Assembly (NCBI GenBank): GCA_028095005.1
Contig: CM051462.1
Coordinates: 238,322,973 to 238,386,972, forward strand
DNA from: Rhynchospora pubera
Taxonomy: Eukaryota; Streptophyta; Magnoliopsida; Poales; Cyperaceae
DNA: 64,000 nucleotides
Direction: 5' to 3'
In this document: positions 48,185 to 59,860 of the stretch, one piece after another
How the letters are laid out: each line of letters opens with the position of its first letter
How positions within the stretch are numbered: the stretch's first letter is position 1
Position numbers and translations under genes: made by a program
Notes under the pieces: model-generated
The model's database searches: none
Told to the model about the DNA's origin: nothing
Seen by the model: only the letters and a program-made list of their open reading frames with translations

Positions 48185-48945
48185 TGTTGAAACATATAGT
48201 TGAAAACTCAAAATTTCTATAAAGTATTACATCATTAGACTTTTATCTCTTCTGCAACCGATTATTCATTATTTCCAATAATTACTGTTGCTCCAATATC
48301 ATTCCATATTAATGTATTAATGTCTGTGATTAAGAATTAGCAATTGGCCGTTGTGTTTTTAGAATTCCATTTTCATCAATAAATATACCTAATAATATAG
48401 TATAGGTATTGGTTATTTAATTTAGCCAACGGATGAGAATTATTTAATAGCCTTCATTGTGCAAAAATGAAGTGACCTAATTAATCTATTTTATCCCCAC
48501 TACTGCTTACCGTTTTTTTTGTCAATTGAATATGGAATTTATTTTGACCAATTACCGTTGCTATACATGATCTATTTATATCCATCTTTCAATTGATGAA
48601 AGATAACACAGAAGATATAAACACTATATTTGATAAGACAATATCTTGATCAGATATTTCTATGTCCCGTGAAATTTGATATTTCTCATAGTGATTTCCA
48701 ACTCAATTTGAATATTATTCCGATTGCTTCTGCTGGATATTGTGGAGATCTCTCATCAGTCACTTCTCCGGTCGTGCCCTAAGGAGTGACATTTACCCGT
48801 CTTATCTTGGTTGCGGTTCCTCTTGCACGTTGAGACGGAATACGCTTAAGGACAGCGCCTAGCGTGATTCGAGTAAAAATATTTTGATTACTTATTTTAT
48901 TTATTTTTATGCTATCCGAATTGTTTATTTGATTTTGTACCAACA
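48185..48945 (+). repeat. 3' LTR (761 bp)
   Basis: Almost identical to the 5' LTR; the differences I saw are in TCTATTTCCC/TCTATGTCCC and ATTCGGGTA/ATTCGAGTA. Confidence 0.92.
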
Positions 48946-49117
48946 AAATACGCCTTATAAAATAAACAAGCAAAATAATTTCAATTTTATCTTCTGAAAA
49001 AAGAGGTCCCTCGCATTTGCATTTTGCATTCAAGACGAGACGCTCAAATTTGTTAAAAGTCAATTCTTGAACTCACTTTCTCAGTCTCGGGATAGACCTA
49101 CTTCTCCCGTCATCATA

Positions 49118-49231
49118 GGCTCCGTTTGGATAGGTGTGGGAAGTGTGTAATTTTGTGAAGAGTTTGAATTATTTATAATTTTTTTTTTCTTCTTCCTTCT
49201 TCTTCTTTCTTCCAACGACCCAAACGCACCC
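49118..49231. mobile_element. Tourist-like MITE (GTTTGGAT family), copy 4
   Basis: 114 bp, GGCTCCGTTTGGAT on the left and CCCAAACGCACCC on the right, flanked by ATA (49115-49117 and 49232-49234). The interior is partly replaced by a TTCTTC-rich run. Confidence 0.8.
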
Positions 49232-49234
49232 ATA

Positions 49235-50977
49235 GAGATGCATTTAGATTTAACAAATGCAACATGCATCAGCGCATGGTGAAAACGTGGCTGCTGACGC
49301 GTAGCTCACAAAATTTATTTGTTCTTGTGTTTTTTCGAATAATGTAAGATGGCTTCTTTCAGCTAAAACAGCGTTCAAACTTCGACCAAACCATGCCCAG
49401 TTCTGTCCAGTGTCTTTTATTTATTTAATTATCAGTGCAATTCGTTCGTTCGAGTAAGCACCGTCCTTCATCCTGTCGCTAAAGTCTTTAACACTCTGCC
49501 TCTTATTCTATTTTTTTTTCATTTTATTCTCTAAAAAGTCACTGAAAATTTTTAGTTAATTACAAAAATTGTATTATCGAAATTTTAGTTAATTAAAATA
49601 AAACATCAAATTTCAAAAATTTCAACCGAACTAACATACTGTAACTATCATAGATTCCAAATTAATGACAGAAATTTGAAAATCTGACTTCAAAATTTTA
49701 TCAAATATTATCGAAAAATTTGAACTTCTTAATTGAAAAATTATTAAAAGTGTAAAAAAAAATTAATTATGATTTGAACTTTCGGCAGAGACTCTAAACT
49801 ACAGTTTCTGTTAGTTATATTTTAAAAACATGACCGGTATTTAAAAGCATACTGTAAAATTTATAATATGTCGGCCCCAAACCTCTCCTTGAAAATTATT
49901 TGATTTGATACGTGTATTATGATTGATAGATTGTAACAATTGTTTTGAAATAAGATTGCAAAAATTGTTAACTTGTCCTTTTCTCACCCCAAAAATTCTG
50001 CGTGATGTCACTTGCTAATTTGCTATTGCTAGTTGTATCGAAGCTGTTTGACAATTAACACCGCGATGTTTAGCACTGTCACTATTACTACCAAATTTAT
50101 TTATTGCTTCTAAGAAAAAAAAAATTGTATCATACGATCCTACTTTAGTATAGTACGTAAGTCGCCTGCTAGTTTAAGGGTCCATTTCCAACTTTTAGTT
50201 GCAACTTCAAGATAATTTATTTTAGTCACATTAGTTGTTCCCGCTTGAACTAGAAAATAATTATTCTCCACGAAAACGATATTTTGTGCGCTCCTGAATT
50301 TGCATGCAATTATTTGAGTTCGGAAAAAAAAATGTAACATTACAAATTTGTAGACTTTGCTTTTGTAAAACGATGCAATCTATTGAAGAAGTTCCGATAC
50401 AAAAACCATGGATCCAAGAGCCAGAGCTATCGTAAATGGGAATTGATAATAATTAAGTTGAAGATTAGGGAAATAAACTATAATAAAAAATAATAATAAA
50501 CCTGTCTGTAGGTTGGTGCGCCGAGATGTTCTCTCCCATTTGTAGTTGCACCAGGAGAGTCATTTAATTTTCATGACCACTCAAAGCGTGAAGAAATATG
50601 CTATTATGCCATGCTATCGGATCTGTTGGTGCAAGAATTTAATGTGCCCTAGGTTCGCTAATTTAATGATCCGTCTCCCGTGTACGAAAGATAATTCCAG
50701 TGTACACTCCTGGACTTTCTGCCCCATTTAGTGTGAACTGAACGTTGTTGGCATCAGCTGACATGTGGGTCCATCGGTCGTTAAACACGTACTGTCTTAG
50801 AAACCGTGTAGCATTAGTCTACTATTAAACGAAACAGGGAACCAATAGTACAATGTACTGTCAGGTGAACATTCAATAGACATGGTTCATCACATTTCAC
50901 AAGACTTTTTTTTTTTTTTTTTTTTGAAGCTAAACATTTCACAAGACTTGAGATATCTAGTCCTGCCTCTTCTAATT
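49235..50977. other. AT-rich intergenic DNA
   Basis: No supported gene. A long T-run lies at 50908-50926. Short open frames show no known domains. Confidence 0.45.
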
Positions 50978-51145
50978 GGGGCCGTTTGGATCGCTTAGGA
51001 AGTTGGGAAATTTGGAGAAGTTGCAATTCCTAAGAATAAATTTATTAGGAATTGTGTAATTTTGTGAAGAGTTTGGATTGTTTATAATAAATTTATGGTA
51101 GGAAGATGAAATTCCCCAAAATCTCATGGGGATCCAAACGGCTCC
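50978..51145. mobile_element. Tourist-like MITE (GTTTGGAT family), copy 5
   Basis: 168 bp, GGGGCCGTTTGGATCG left and GGATCCAAACGGCTCC right, flanked by ATT (50975-50977 and 51146-51148). The interior shares TGTGTAATTTTGTGAAGAG with the family. Confidence 0.85.
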
Positions 51146-51156
51146 ATTATTCTTAT

Positions 51157-51313
51157 GGAACTGTTTGGATGGTTAAGGAACAAGCAAGAATAGCAAATTT
51201 CGGGCGGAAATTTATTTCTGACCATCCAAATTCTTCACAAAATTACACACTTTCCAATGTTTTCCGTCTAAAAATGGACTATTCCTTTTATTCCTAAGTG
51301 ATCCAAACGCCCC
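51157..51313. mobile_element. Tourist-like MITE (GTTTGGAT family), copy 6
   Basis: 157 bp, GGAACTGTTTGGAT left and GATCCAAACGCCCC right, flanked by TAT (51154-51156 and 51314-51316). It is only 11 bp from copy 5 and inverted relative to it in the interior. Confidence 0.85.
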
Positions 51314-51316
51314 TAT

Positions 51317-51644
51317 AATATTTTGTGGAATTCTCGTGAAAAAATATAAATATTAATTACCAATTTTTATGCTTTTTTTCTTGTTGAAAAAACACTTTAA
51401 AATCTTATTACAAATTAGTTACTTCACAAAAATGTTTAGGTTAAAATATGTCAGATGAGCAATCATCGATTAAGTTCCACCATGAAACAAAATAATTGTA
51501 CGGAAAATTTACAAATTTTTATTATTTTTTCGAAGCTAGTCGGCCGGTGGCCAACAACCATTGCATTAAAAAATCGTTTGTTACATAAAACCAGTTTTTT
51601 ATTATGTTATATGAACTAATTTATTTAAGTAATTTAATTATCAG
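51317..51644. other. AT-rich spacer
   Basis: Nothing recognisable is seen. Confidence 0.45.
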
Positions 51645-52352
51645 AATTATCATCCCATAAATTTTATCATTCTCATCATTCTCGGGTCGTCATTAACAAT
51701 GAAGTCCAAGAATAATGGAATCATCCCTATGATCCTCATCCCCTATTTTTTTTTAAAATGCAATTAACGCAGCATACTCCCCTCCTTCATTCTTGTATTT
51801 TCATTCCTTCATTACATGCATATTCCTTTCTTTGCAGAGATGTTTTTTTTTCCAGGTGAAAATTTTTTCAAGCATCCAGAGACAAACTAAAACAGTTAGT
51901 TGGCCAACTATAACAATTTAACTTACCAACTAGAACAATTATATATATTAACTAAAACAGTTACTATATTAAATAGAATAGTTATATACATTAACTAGAA
52001 CAATTATATCTATTAACTAGAACAATTTCTATATTAACTAGAATAGTTAAATATATTAATTAGAACCGTTAAATATATTAACTAGAACAATTAAATATAT
52101 TAACTAGAACAGTTAGTAATCAAACTAGAACATTTAAGATGGAGAGAGCGAATCAGAGAGGAGAGAGGGATGGAGTGAAACAAAGAGAAAGAGAGGGGAT
52201 GAGTCTAAGGAGATGATGGGGATGATGAGGATATAATTGCATTCCAAAAATTGAAAGCAATTAATAATGCGGTTTCTAAAAATAAAAAAGTGTCTCTAAA
52301 AATAATGGGATGATAGATCTTAAGAATGATTCATATCAACCCTAATTTAATT
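51645..52352. mobile_element. second non-autonomous element with central minisatellite
   Basis: The outer segments are loosely inverted (ATCATCCCAT left; ATGGGATGAT right; CTCATCCCC against GGGGATGATGAGG). The centre (about 51890-52135) is an array of an about 21-bp unit (TATTAACTAGAACAATTA and variants). The layout is the same as at 44345-45035, with a different array unit. Boundaries are approximate. Confidence 0.5.
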
Positions 52353-52446
52353 ATTAATGGTAACATTAATAAAAGTTGTTCCACTATGTGAACTTAGCTA
52401 TGATATTAAAATTCACAATTACAAAAGCAAAATAAAAAAGAGTTAT

Positions 52447-52580
52447 GGGGGCGTTTGGATCGCTTAGGAATTGGGGGAATTGGGGGAATTTGCTATTCCT
52501 AGGCATAAATTTATTGGAAAGTGTGTAACTTTGTGAAGAGTTTGAATAATAGCAAATTCCGGGCTCATCCAAACGGCCCC
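52447..52580. mobile_element. Tourist-like MITE (GTTTGGAT family), copy 7
   Basis: 134 bp, GGGGGCGTTTGGATCG left and CATCCAAACGGCCCC right, flanked by TAT (52444-52446 and 52581-52583). Confidence 0.85.
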
Positions 52581-52583
52581 TAT

Positions 52584-53661
52584 GAGTCTGGTGATATCAA
52601 AGTTATAAATATAAATATATTAATATACTCAATAGTGATTCTCGTTAGAGTGTTGACCAACTAAAATCAGAATCGTCATTCATGAATATATGCTAAAAAG
52701 CAATCGCAATATTGAATAGTAATAATAATGATAATAATGATGATGATGGTAATAATAATAATAAGAAGAAGAAGCTTATAAAAAATGAAAGGCAGGCGAG
52801 TAGAGAAGTAAAGAGTATAGAACAGGTGCAGGGGAAGGGTGGGCTGGTGAACCGCAGACAAGCTCCACTAAAATACTCAGACAAATGCCAAGTCCAGCTT
52901 GCACACATTTCATTTGTATCGCTCCAAAGTCGAAACCAAATGCACACTCGTTTAATTAAATAAAGTATTTAAGTATTCTTCAATTCCAACATTTTTTATT
53001 TTTTATTTTTATTACCCAACAAAACAAAACAAAAGAAAGAAATTCCGATTCCGAGTCGATCCCCTGCCTGACCCAGTGACCCGCTTCCACTTTCTAGTCT
53101 AGTCGCACTCACGTTCTCTGCTTCTGCTTCTCTCTCTCTCTGCTCTGCTCTGTTAATGGCGGAAGAGAGAACTCAATTCATGTTCCATTACCATTAATGA
53201 ATGCATGCATGAATGATCCATCTCTTCTTCTCTCGTACAAGTAGTAGTAGTCGTATAATTCGTATTGGTAGAGTGGGCCCGCTCTCCTTTTCCAATTTCC
53301 ATGAGAAAAAGATTGCATCTTCTCTCAATGATTTGATTGATTTGTCTGTCGGTGTGTGTGTGAAGGAAGGGTGATTATTATTAAATAATAAATATTATTA
53401 TTATTGCTCCTCTCTTTCTTTCTGTCTGTCTCTCTTCCCTTGCCCCGGTGGTTGGCTGAAAAGCAAGCAAGCAAGCGCATTGCCGCCAGAACAAATTCCT
53501 CTTTGCAAATTACGCTGAGGTGAGATCTGCATTGTCATTACTCATTCCTCATTGGGAAGACCTGAAGAGGAAGCAAGCAAATTAAGAAGATCCAGTTACT
53601 CATTACTAATAGCAGCAGCTTTTAATTAGAGTAGAGTAGAGTAGATCTCCTCCATCACTCC
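52584..53661. other. PERK upstream region
   Basis: An AT-rich part with an AAT/GAT/AAG triplet run (52717-52775) leads into CT-rich sequence (53130-53450) typical of a plant promoter and 5' leader. No upstream gene is seen. Confidence 0.5.
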
Positions 53662-56600
53662 ATGGGTTATGGCTATAGCTATGGCTATGGCTATGGCTCT
53701 GGTGTTGGCTACACTTATGGCTATGCTTCTCCTCCCCCTCCTTCTTCTCCTGACCCTCCACCCTTCTCTGCTTCTTCTTCTTCCTATTCCTCTCCACCTC
53801 CTCCTAATTCACCACCACCTTGCCCTTCTCTTTCCAAATCTCCCCCTTCTCCTCCTCCTCCTTCGTCGCCTTCACCGCCTCTTTTGGATTCACCCCCTCC
53901 ACCTACATTGCAACCTCCACCGGTCTCCCCGCCTCCACCAGACACATTGCCTCCTCCTCCCCCTCCAGCCACCGTAAAACCCCGCGTGGCGCTCTACTAC
54001 TCTCCTCCTCCCCCAATTCAGCTCCCACCTCCTCCTTCCTCTGCACCTCCCCCATCCCTTCCACCCGTCTCTACCCAGCCCTACTCCTACATTTCCCCAC
54101 CTCCCCCGCCACTCACCATTCCATCCCCGCCCCCTTCAACACCACCACCACCACCACCCGTACCTGTACCCGTACCCGTACCCGTACCCGTACCAGCTGC
54201 AGAACCTACACCCGTACCAGCCTCCCCACCGCCACCCGTGCCGACTGCACCCCCTCCATTATTGCCAGCACCTACTCCCCCTCCAGTTGAGCCCCCACTT
54301 TCTCCCCCGACTTCCACTCCTGTTGCTGTTGCATATACTCCCCCGGCTCCAAAGCATATACCCAAATCGCCGCCCCCGCCTGCCAGAACAACAACAAGAC
54401 CTGCTGCGACGAACCCAAACAATAATGCTTCGGCACAAAATATTGTCATTTCTAAGGAGGCGGCCGCGGCTATTGTTGTTGTAGCTGGCCTTGTGACACT
54501 GAGTTTTGTGGGGGCTGCATTTTGGTTTGTGAAGCAGCGTAGAAGACCCGAAACTGAAGAGCCAATACGCTATCCGCCTCCTAATTTCATGCCCTCCCCA
54601 ACTTTAGGTTCACAACTTTCAGGTAACAGATTTAAATTTTGTTGTTCACAACTTTCAGGTTGTCTTGCGGCCTTACATTGAGACCTCAATTGAGTTCTAC
54701 TTTATTCCAAAAACAAATAACTCTAGGACAGATGAGGAAAACGAGCCCTAACTAAAAAGTAAACTTACGTTGCATGCGAGCAATTCTAGGACAGATGAGG
54801 AAAGGGAGCACTAATTAAAATGGAACATCATGTTGCATTAACTTGCATTCAAATCTACAGACCGAAATTTTGGTACGGCAAGAACATATGCTCAAATTCT
54901 GTACTCAAGTAACTCTCATGAACATTGTCTGTTCAATAAGAGTAGGGTTTGATCCAAGGACCAAATGGCTGTACAATTTCAGGGAATGTTGTTGAAAAAA
55001 TCTGTCAGTACTCAGTGCAACCAACTCAACATATTAAAAAAAATTTCTTGGAGGAATACTAATGGTATCCTCTCCAAATTGATTCAGATTCCTCCGCCCA
55101 ATGTTATCGATTCTTTTACTATCCTTAAAAAAAATTTTAGAAGTTGTCGGGTCATTACTCTGTACTTCTAATTTCTGAGATTTATTATCTGTTGTTTAGA
55201 TACCTCCTTCCAAAGATCCCCTGCCTTCCCAGGAACGAAGTACAGCTCGAGCAGCTATGGTTACCCAAGCTACACACCATCAGAAGCAGGTTTAGGCATA
55301 TCCAAGTTGTGGTTTACCTATGAGGACCTCTGCATTTTCACCAATGGTTTCTCTCGGCAAAATCTCTTAGGAGAAGGTGGGTTTGGGTGCGTGTACAGGG
55401 GGTGTTTGCCAGACGGAAGACAAGTGGCGGTGAAACAGCTGAGGTTGGGGAGTGGTCAAGGGGAGCGTGAGTTCAAGGCTGAGGTCGATATCATTAGTCG
55501 TGTTCACCACCGGCACCTTGTCTCATTGGTTGGGTATTGCATCTCAGATAATGAGAGAGTGCTTGTTTATGACTTTGTGCCAAATAATACACTTTATTAC
55601 CATCTCCATGGTAAGAAATTTTTCTGCTTGCTTTTTCTCTTCTTCCCTTCATTTCTGTGATCTGTTTTCAATTACATTTTGTACTTTGTACTAGATAACA
55701 CACTATTACAGTTTTGGAGTTTCAATCGAGCTCTCACAAGCTCTGTACAGCCCTCCGCTAAGCAATCAACTAAATAAATGAGTAACTATAATGCACAAAT
55801 GAATAACCACATAATGTGTAATGATCAAGAGCAAATAAATCTGATACATAATCATTGGATAAATGGATTGATGATAAGTCATCAAAGGTACTATTTGGTA
55901 CTAGACTAGTAGCATGAAACTGAACTCCAGGACTAGTTTCTTGTTGACATGTTGTTAGGAGAAACAGTTATGCTAGTTAGGAATCCTTGCGATTGGGCTG
56001 TGCTGTGCTTTTTTAAGAAACTGTCACATGAGCTTCTAAAATAATTTCAGGCATCATTCTGCCTTAATTTAAAAAAAAAATTATCGTAGTGAAGTCTCAT
56101 GATTTTGTTAATTTAATTAATCATCAGATATATTAGGTTTTGTCGGTGCTTTGGTTGTTTGGCATGTACTGAAGTATTGTGAGAGAACATATAAAGTGCT
56201 GAAAGGAACATACCCTTCTAAATCATACCCTGTAAATTTATAATTTTGTAGGGAATAGTGGGACAGCTTTGAGTTGGCGAACGAGGATTAAAATTGCTGC
56301 TGGAGCAGCTCGTGGAATTTCATATCTGCATGAAGACTGTAAATCACCCCGCTTTCCCCCTCCCCACTCATTAAAATTAAAAATAAATGTGTTCACGCAC
56401 ACACAAAAACATACACGCACAGCCATTACAATTTCAGCCAATAAATGCAATTATTGTTAATGGTCAGTTATGTAATTTGCAATTTATGAGATAAGGTCCT
56501 GATTACCTCAACTTGGCAGCTGAGCCTACATTAATACCTACAAATTCTCTGCATTCCATCAAATCAAGCTGATTAGATAAAAGAAAAAAAAGAAAGATGC

Positions 56601-58569
56601 AAAATATAAAAAAAACAAAACAAAAAGGTGCATAATGTTAACTATTTCCATATTAATGAATACTGACTAGATAAAATTGGACTGGACCAAATGATAATGA
56701 GACCTAATGTTGGTTTACCTGATGTTTGGCATAAGATTGTACCTCATTTTTCTCTTTTCTTGGTGTCAGGTCATCCACGGATAATCCACAGGGATATAAA
56801 ATCCTCCAATATTTTGTTAGATAATAACTTTGAAGCTCAGGTAACATACAATACACAACTCATTTATGAAATAAAACAAAGGAAAATTTTTCATGTGCTC
56901 TCAGAACCACACATATGTTTGTCTCATATAGCTCCAAAGAACTCAGGAGTCAGGATAAATATCCCTACATTAACCCAAATTTTAGTACCAATCTACTCCT
57001 GCTTTCTGAGTCTCAATTATGCCAAGCGGAATAAATTAACAATGCTTATATGCTTTTGATAAAATCTCAAAAACTAGAACACAAAAAGCATATATGCAAT
57101 TTTGAAGTTTGTAGAGGCACATCTGGTATTTTTGGTCATTTGTGAAGGTATGCACAAGCACAACAGTTAGCAGTTCTGGGAACACTTGTTTGTTCTACAA
57201 GTAACAAGCTTCATGTTGTTTGCTAAGATTTATGGTTGACATGTCAGGTTTCTGATTTTGGACTTGCAAGGCTAGCCATGGATGCGAACTCACATGTGAC
57301 AACACGAGTCATGGGAACATTCGGGTAGGCCAAGCAAAGCATACTCAAAGCATTTAAATTTTTGTTTTTGACCATTTACCTATTTAACACTATAAAAATC
57401 CTGGATACAGTTTTCTTCTATTTGGTGCAATGTCATATTCCACTTTTGTAATTGCCATCAGTTGTTGCCTTATGCTTAATCGAGTCTAAGTTGGTTAGTA
57501 TTGAGCTTTGACAGCATCATATTTAGTATCAAGTGATATAATTTGGATTTACTGAATGAGTTTTAACATTTGCATCAATAATGAGCTTCATGCATGTGCA
57601 GGTATCTTGCTCCAGAGTATGCATTGTCAGGCAAATTGACAGCCAAATCAGATGTGTACTCTTTTGGGGTTGTTCTTTTGGAGCTCATCACAGGGAGAAA
57701 GCCAGTGGATTCGTCTCGGCCTTTGGGGGATGAGAGCCTTGTCGAATGGGTCAGGACTCCCACCATCCAAAATGGGAAAAGAAAAACGAAAACACAACCA
57801 CATATTTATTTGCATGTGCACACACAGAAAAAGACCTGTCATATACCCTTATGCTTCAACTAATTTTTCAATGATTTGCAGGCTAAACCGTACTTAATGA
57901 AAGCATTAGAAAATAGAGATTTTGGAGAGTTGCCAGATTCAAGGTTGGAGAATAATTTCGATGAAGCTGAGATGCATCGTATGATTGAAGCTGCAGCTGC
58001 ATGTGTTCGCCATTCGGCCTACATGAGACCTCGAATGAGTCAGGTAACTCCTCTTAATTGTCCTTGCTCTAGATTTACTTCTTAAAAAGGTGGTATTAAG
58101 GGTAATATGTCATTTTTATTTGACATATCATTTAGAGTGTACTTTCCTTTTTTCAGAATGTACAAAAGGTATATTTTATGCCCTGCACCAAGTCACTGTT
58201 CTTGAAATCAATCCAACTTTAAGGAACAGATCTAAGGCACACTTTTTTTTTCTCTGTCTGTCAAACACATGCGAACCGGTATAAAGAAAGCTAATACTCC
58301 GCATAAGGAAATAGGATTTTTAGAAAAAAGAGTTGCGAAATTCTGTCGTAAGCAACTAACTAGGAAGGTGCCTTTTTCAGGTTGTGCGGGCATTAGATAG
58401 CCTGTTATCTGACACAAATTTGACAAATGGGGTCCCACCGGGTCAGAGTGAAATATTTGATGAGCCGCAAACAGAAGAAATCAGAATGTTTCAAATGAGA
58501 GAATTTGGAGATTACAGCAGTGAGATGAGCCACGCTAGTAGCTCCAGACGACACAGGGAGAATTTATGA
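53662..58569 (+). CDS. proline-rich receptor-like protein kinase (PERK family)
   Basis: Eight exons: 53662-54622, 55200-55610, 56252-56338, 56770-56840, 57248-57324, 57602-57749, 57882-58043 and 58381-58569 (2106 nt, 701 residues). A Gly/Tyr-rich start (MGYGYSYGYGYGSG) leads into a long Pro/Ser-rich, extensin-like outer region. A transmembrane segment lies at about 268-290 (AIVVVAGLVTLSFVGAAFWF), followed by QRRR. The kinase domain runs from about residue 365: LGEGGFGCVYRG, Lys in VAVKQL, HRDIKSSNILLDN, SDFGLARLA, GYLAPEYA, DVYSFGVVLLE. The tail VRALDSLLSD plus EIRMFQ is typical of PERKs. These kinases sit in the plasma membrane and are thought to sense cell-wall state. As in other PERKs there is no evident signal peptide. 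All catalytic motifs are present, so it should be active. The PERK subgroup cannot be assigned. Confidence 0.93.
54609..54660 (+). promoter_or_regulatory. duplicated splice donor at the end of PERK exon 1
   Basis: TTCACAACTTTCAGGT occurs at 54609-54624 and again at 54645-54660, giving two GT donors 36 bases apart (54623 and 54659). The 36 bases between keep frame and contain no stop. Confidence 0.7.
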
Positions 58570-59860
58570 AACAAAAGCACCTCACTTTTGTTTTCTTTGA
58601 CTTTTTCATTTTGTTTACACTTTTTAATTGATTTTTTCATGTAAGTATTTCTTTTTTAACATGATTTCAATGAAGAGCCAATTCTTTCTCGGCATTTAAT
58701 GAATTTTTATTTCATTGTTTACTCGATGGTTTTAAGCCAGGTAAATTTTGTTTTCGGGTATTGAGGGGAGGTGGCGGGAGGAAAGAGGCATGAATTTTAA
58801 TATTGTATATGTTAGAATTTTTTAGCAAGAAAGAGCTTAGATTTAGATAGATACTATATCAATCCTATCGTGTTTTATGTGTAATTTATTTTCATTAATC
58901 CTTGCTTTTTCCTAAATTAACTAACTACAACTTTCTGCATATTTTGCACCTGTTTCTTGGTTGGGAATTTATGGTTGTTTATTGTTATATCTCTTTAATG
59001 TTGTTGCTCAGTTCCACTTCATCTTTTCTGCTGCTGTCCAAAAATTGACAAGCACCGTGCTCTCCTAGGTTATGTAGAAGCCGTTTGTGTTTTAAGATCT
59101 GCTACATTGCGTAAGAGAATGGTCATTGTAAGGGCTTGTTGATAAAGAGAGCAATACAGTTCAGTGGCGAGTGGCGACAGCCGACAAGCATGTGCTGAAT
59201 CATATTTTTGATGTTTGTAGAGTAACCATTCATTCATAGAAATGCTGTTCTGATTCATCTTGTTGTCTGTATAGTACACACAATGTTGGGAGCTTGATGA
59301 AGCTATCGAGGATTTCCATATATTCTTTAAATCTGAATCAGACTGTGTGATGTTATTTGTCAGACCAGAAATGAATTTGTTTGCCATTTGCGCCATTAAA
59401 ACCTTACTTAAAACTAAAAGTGTGCTTGTCATCCAGGTCCGTATGAAGAGCCCAGCCCGTATTGAAACATCATATTGAAATTGCACACAATCCACACGTA
59501 ACACAAGGCCTAAATAATCTTGGCGAGATTTCCTAATATGATAAAATTAAATCTCTATCCTGGATTCTTGGTGCAGTGCTGCATGCACGAACACTTCTTA
59601 GTGAATTCTTGATGGATGTATAAAAAGTGCTATCAAAGCAAAACAAAAATTTAAAGAAAAGCCCAACTTATTATAACTATGTAGTTCCCCAAACCTTCAA
59701 GTAAACAAGAAGTGGCATGCTAAAGGCATCACATCTGAATTAGGAACATAATAAACACAAAGGTCACAACTCCATTGCTTACGGACTTCCTATTAAACAT
59801 CTCACACCATGACATTAAACACAGAACCAGTCGTAATCTCAGACAAAGATTTCTATCCAT
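58570..59860. other. spacer between convergent PERK and ISU1
   Basis: 3' untranslated and intergenic DNA. A 144-codon minus-strand open frame (59070-59504) has no recognisable domain and no gene-like context. Confidence 0.45.

Larger units (their letters stand above)
45130..48945 (+). mobile_element. non-autonomous LTR retrotransposon with 761-bp LTRs
   Basis: The LTRs at 45130-45890 and 48185-48945 are equal in length (761 bp) and by eye differ at only two bases, so the insertion is recent. They start TGTTGAAAC and end CCAACA and are flanked by the 5-bp duplication AAATA (45125-45129 and 48946-48950). A purine tract (GTGTGGGGGAT) precedes the right LTR. The 2.3-kb interior has no gag or pol. 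No TGG-type tRNA primer site follows the left LTR; instead the sequence there is complementary to part of the LTR. The terminal style suggests Copia, but the superfamily is not proven. Confidence 0.9.

Noticed and set aside
54087..54449. Gly-rich open frame on the minus strand
   Set aside because: It is the reverse complement of the PERK proline-rich exon; GC-rich Pro codons read as Gly on the other strand.
59070..59504. 144-codon minus-strand open frame
   Set aside because: No domain, in the 3' spacer between convergent genes, and composition like the non-coding surroundings.
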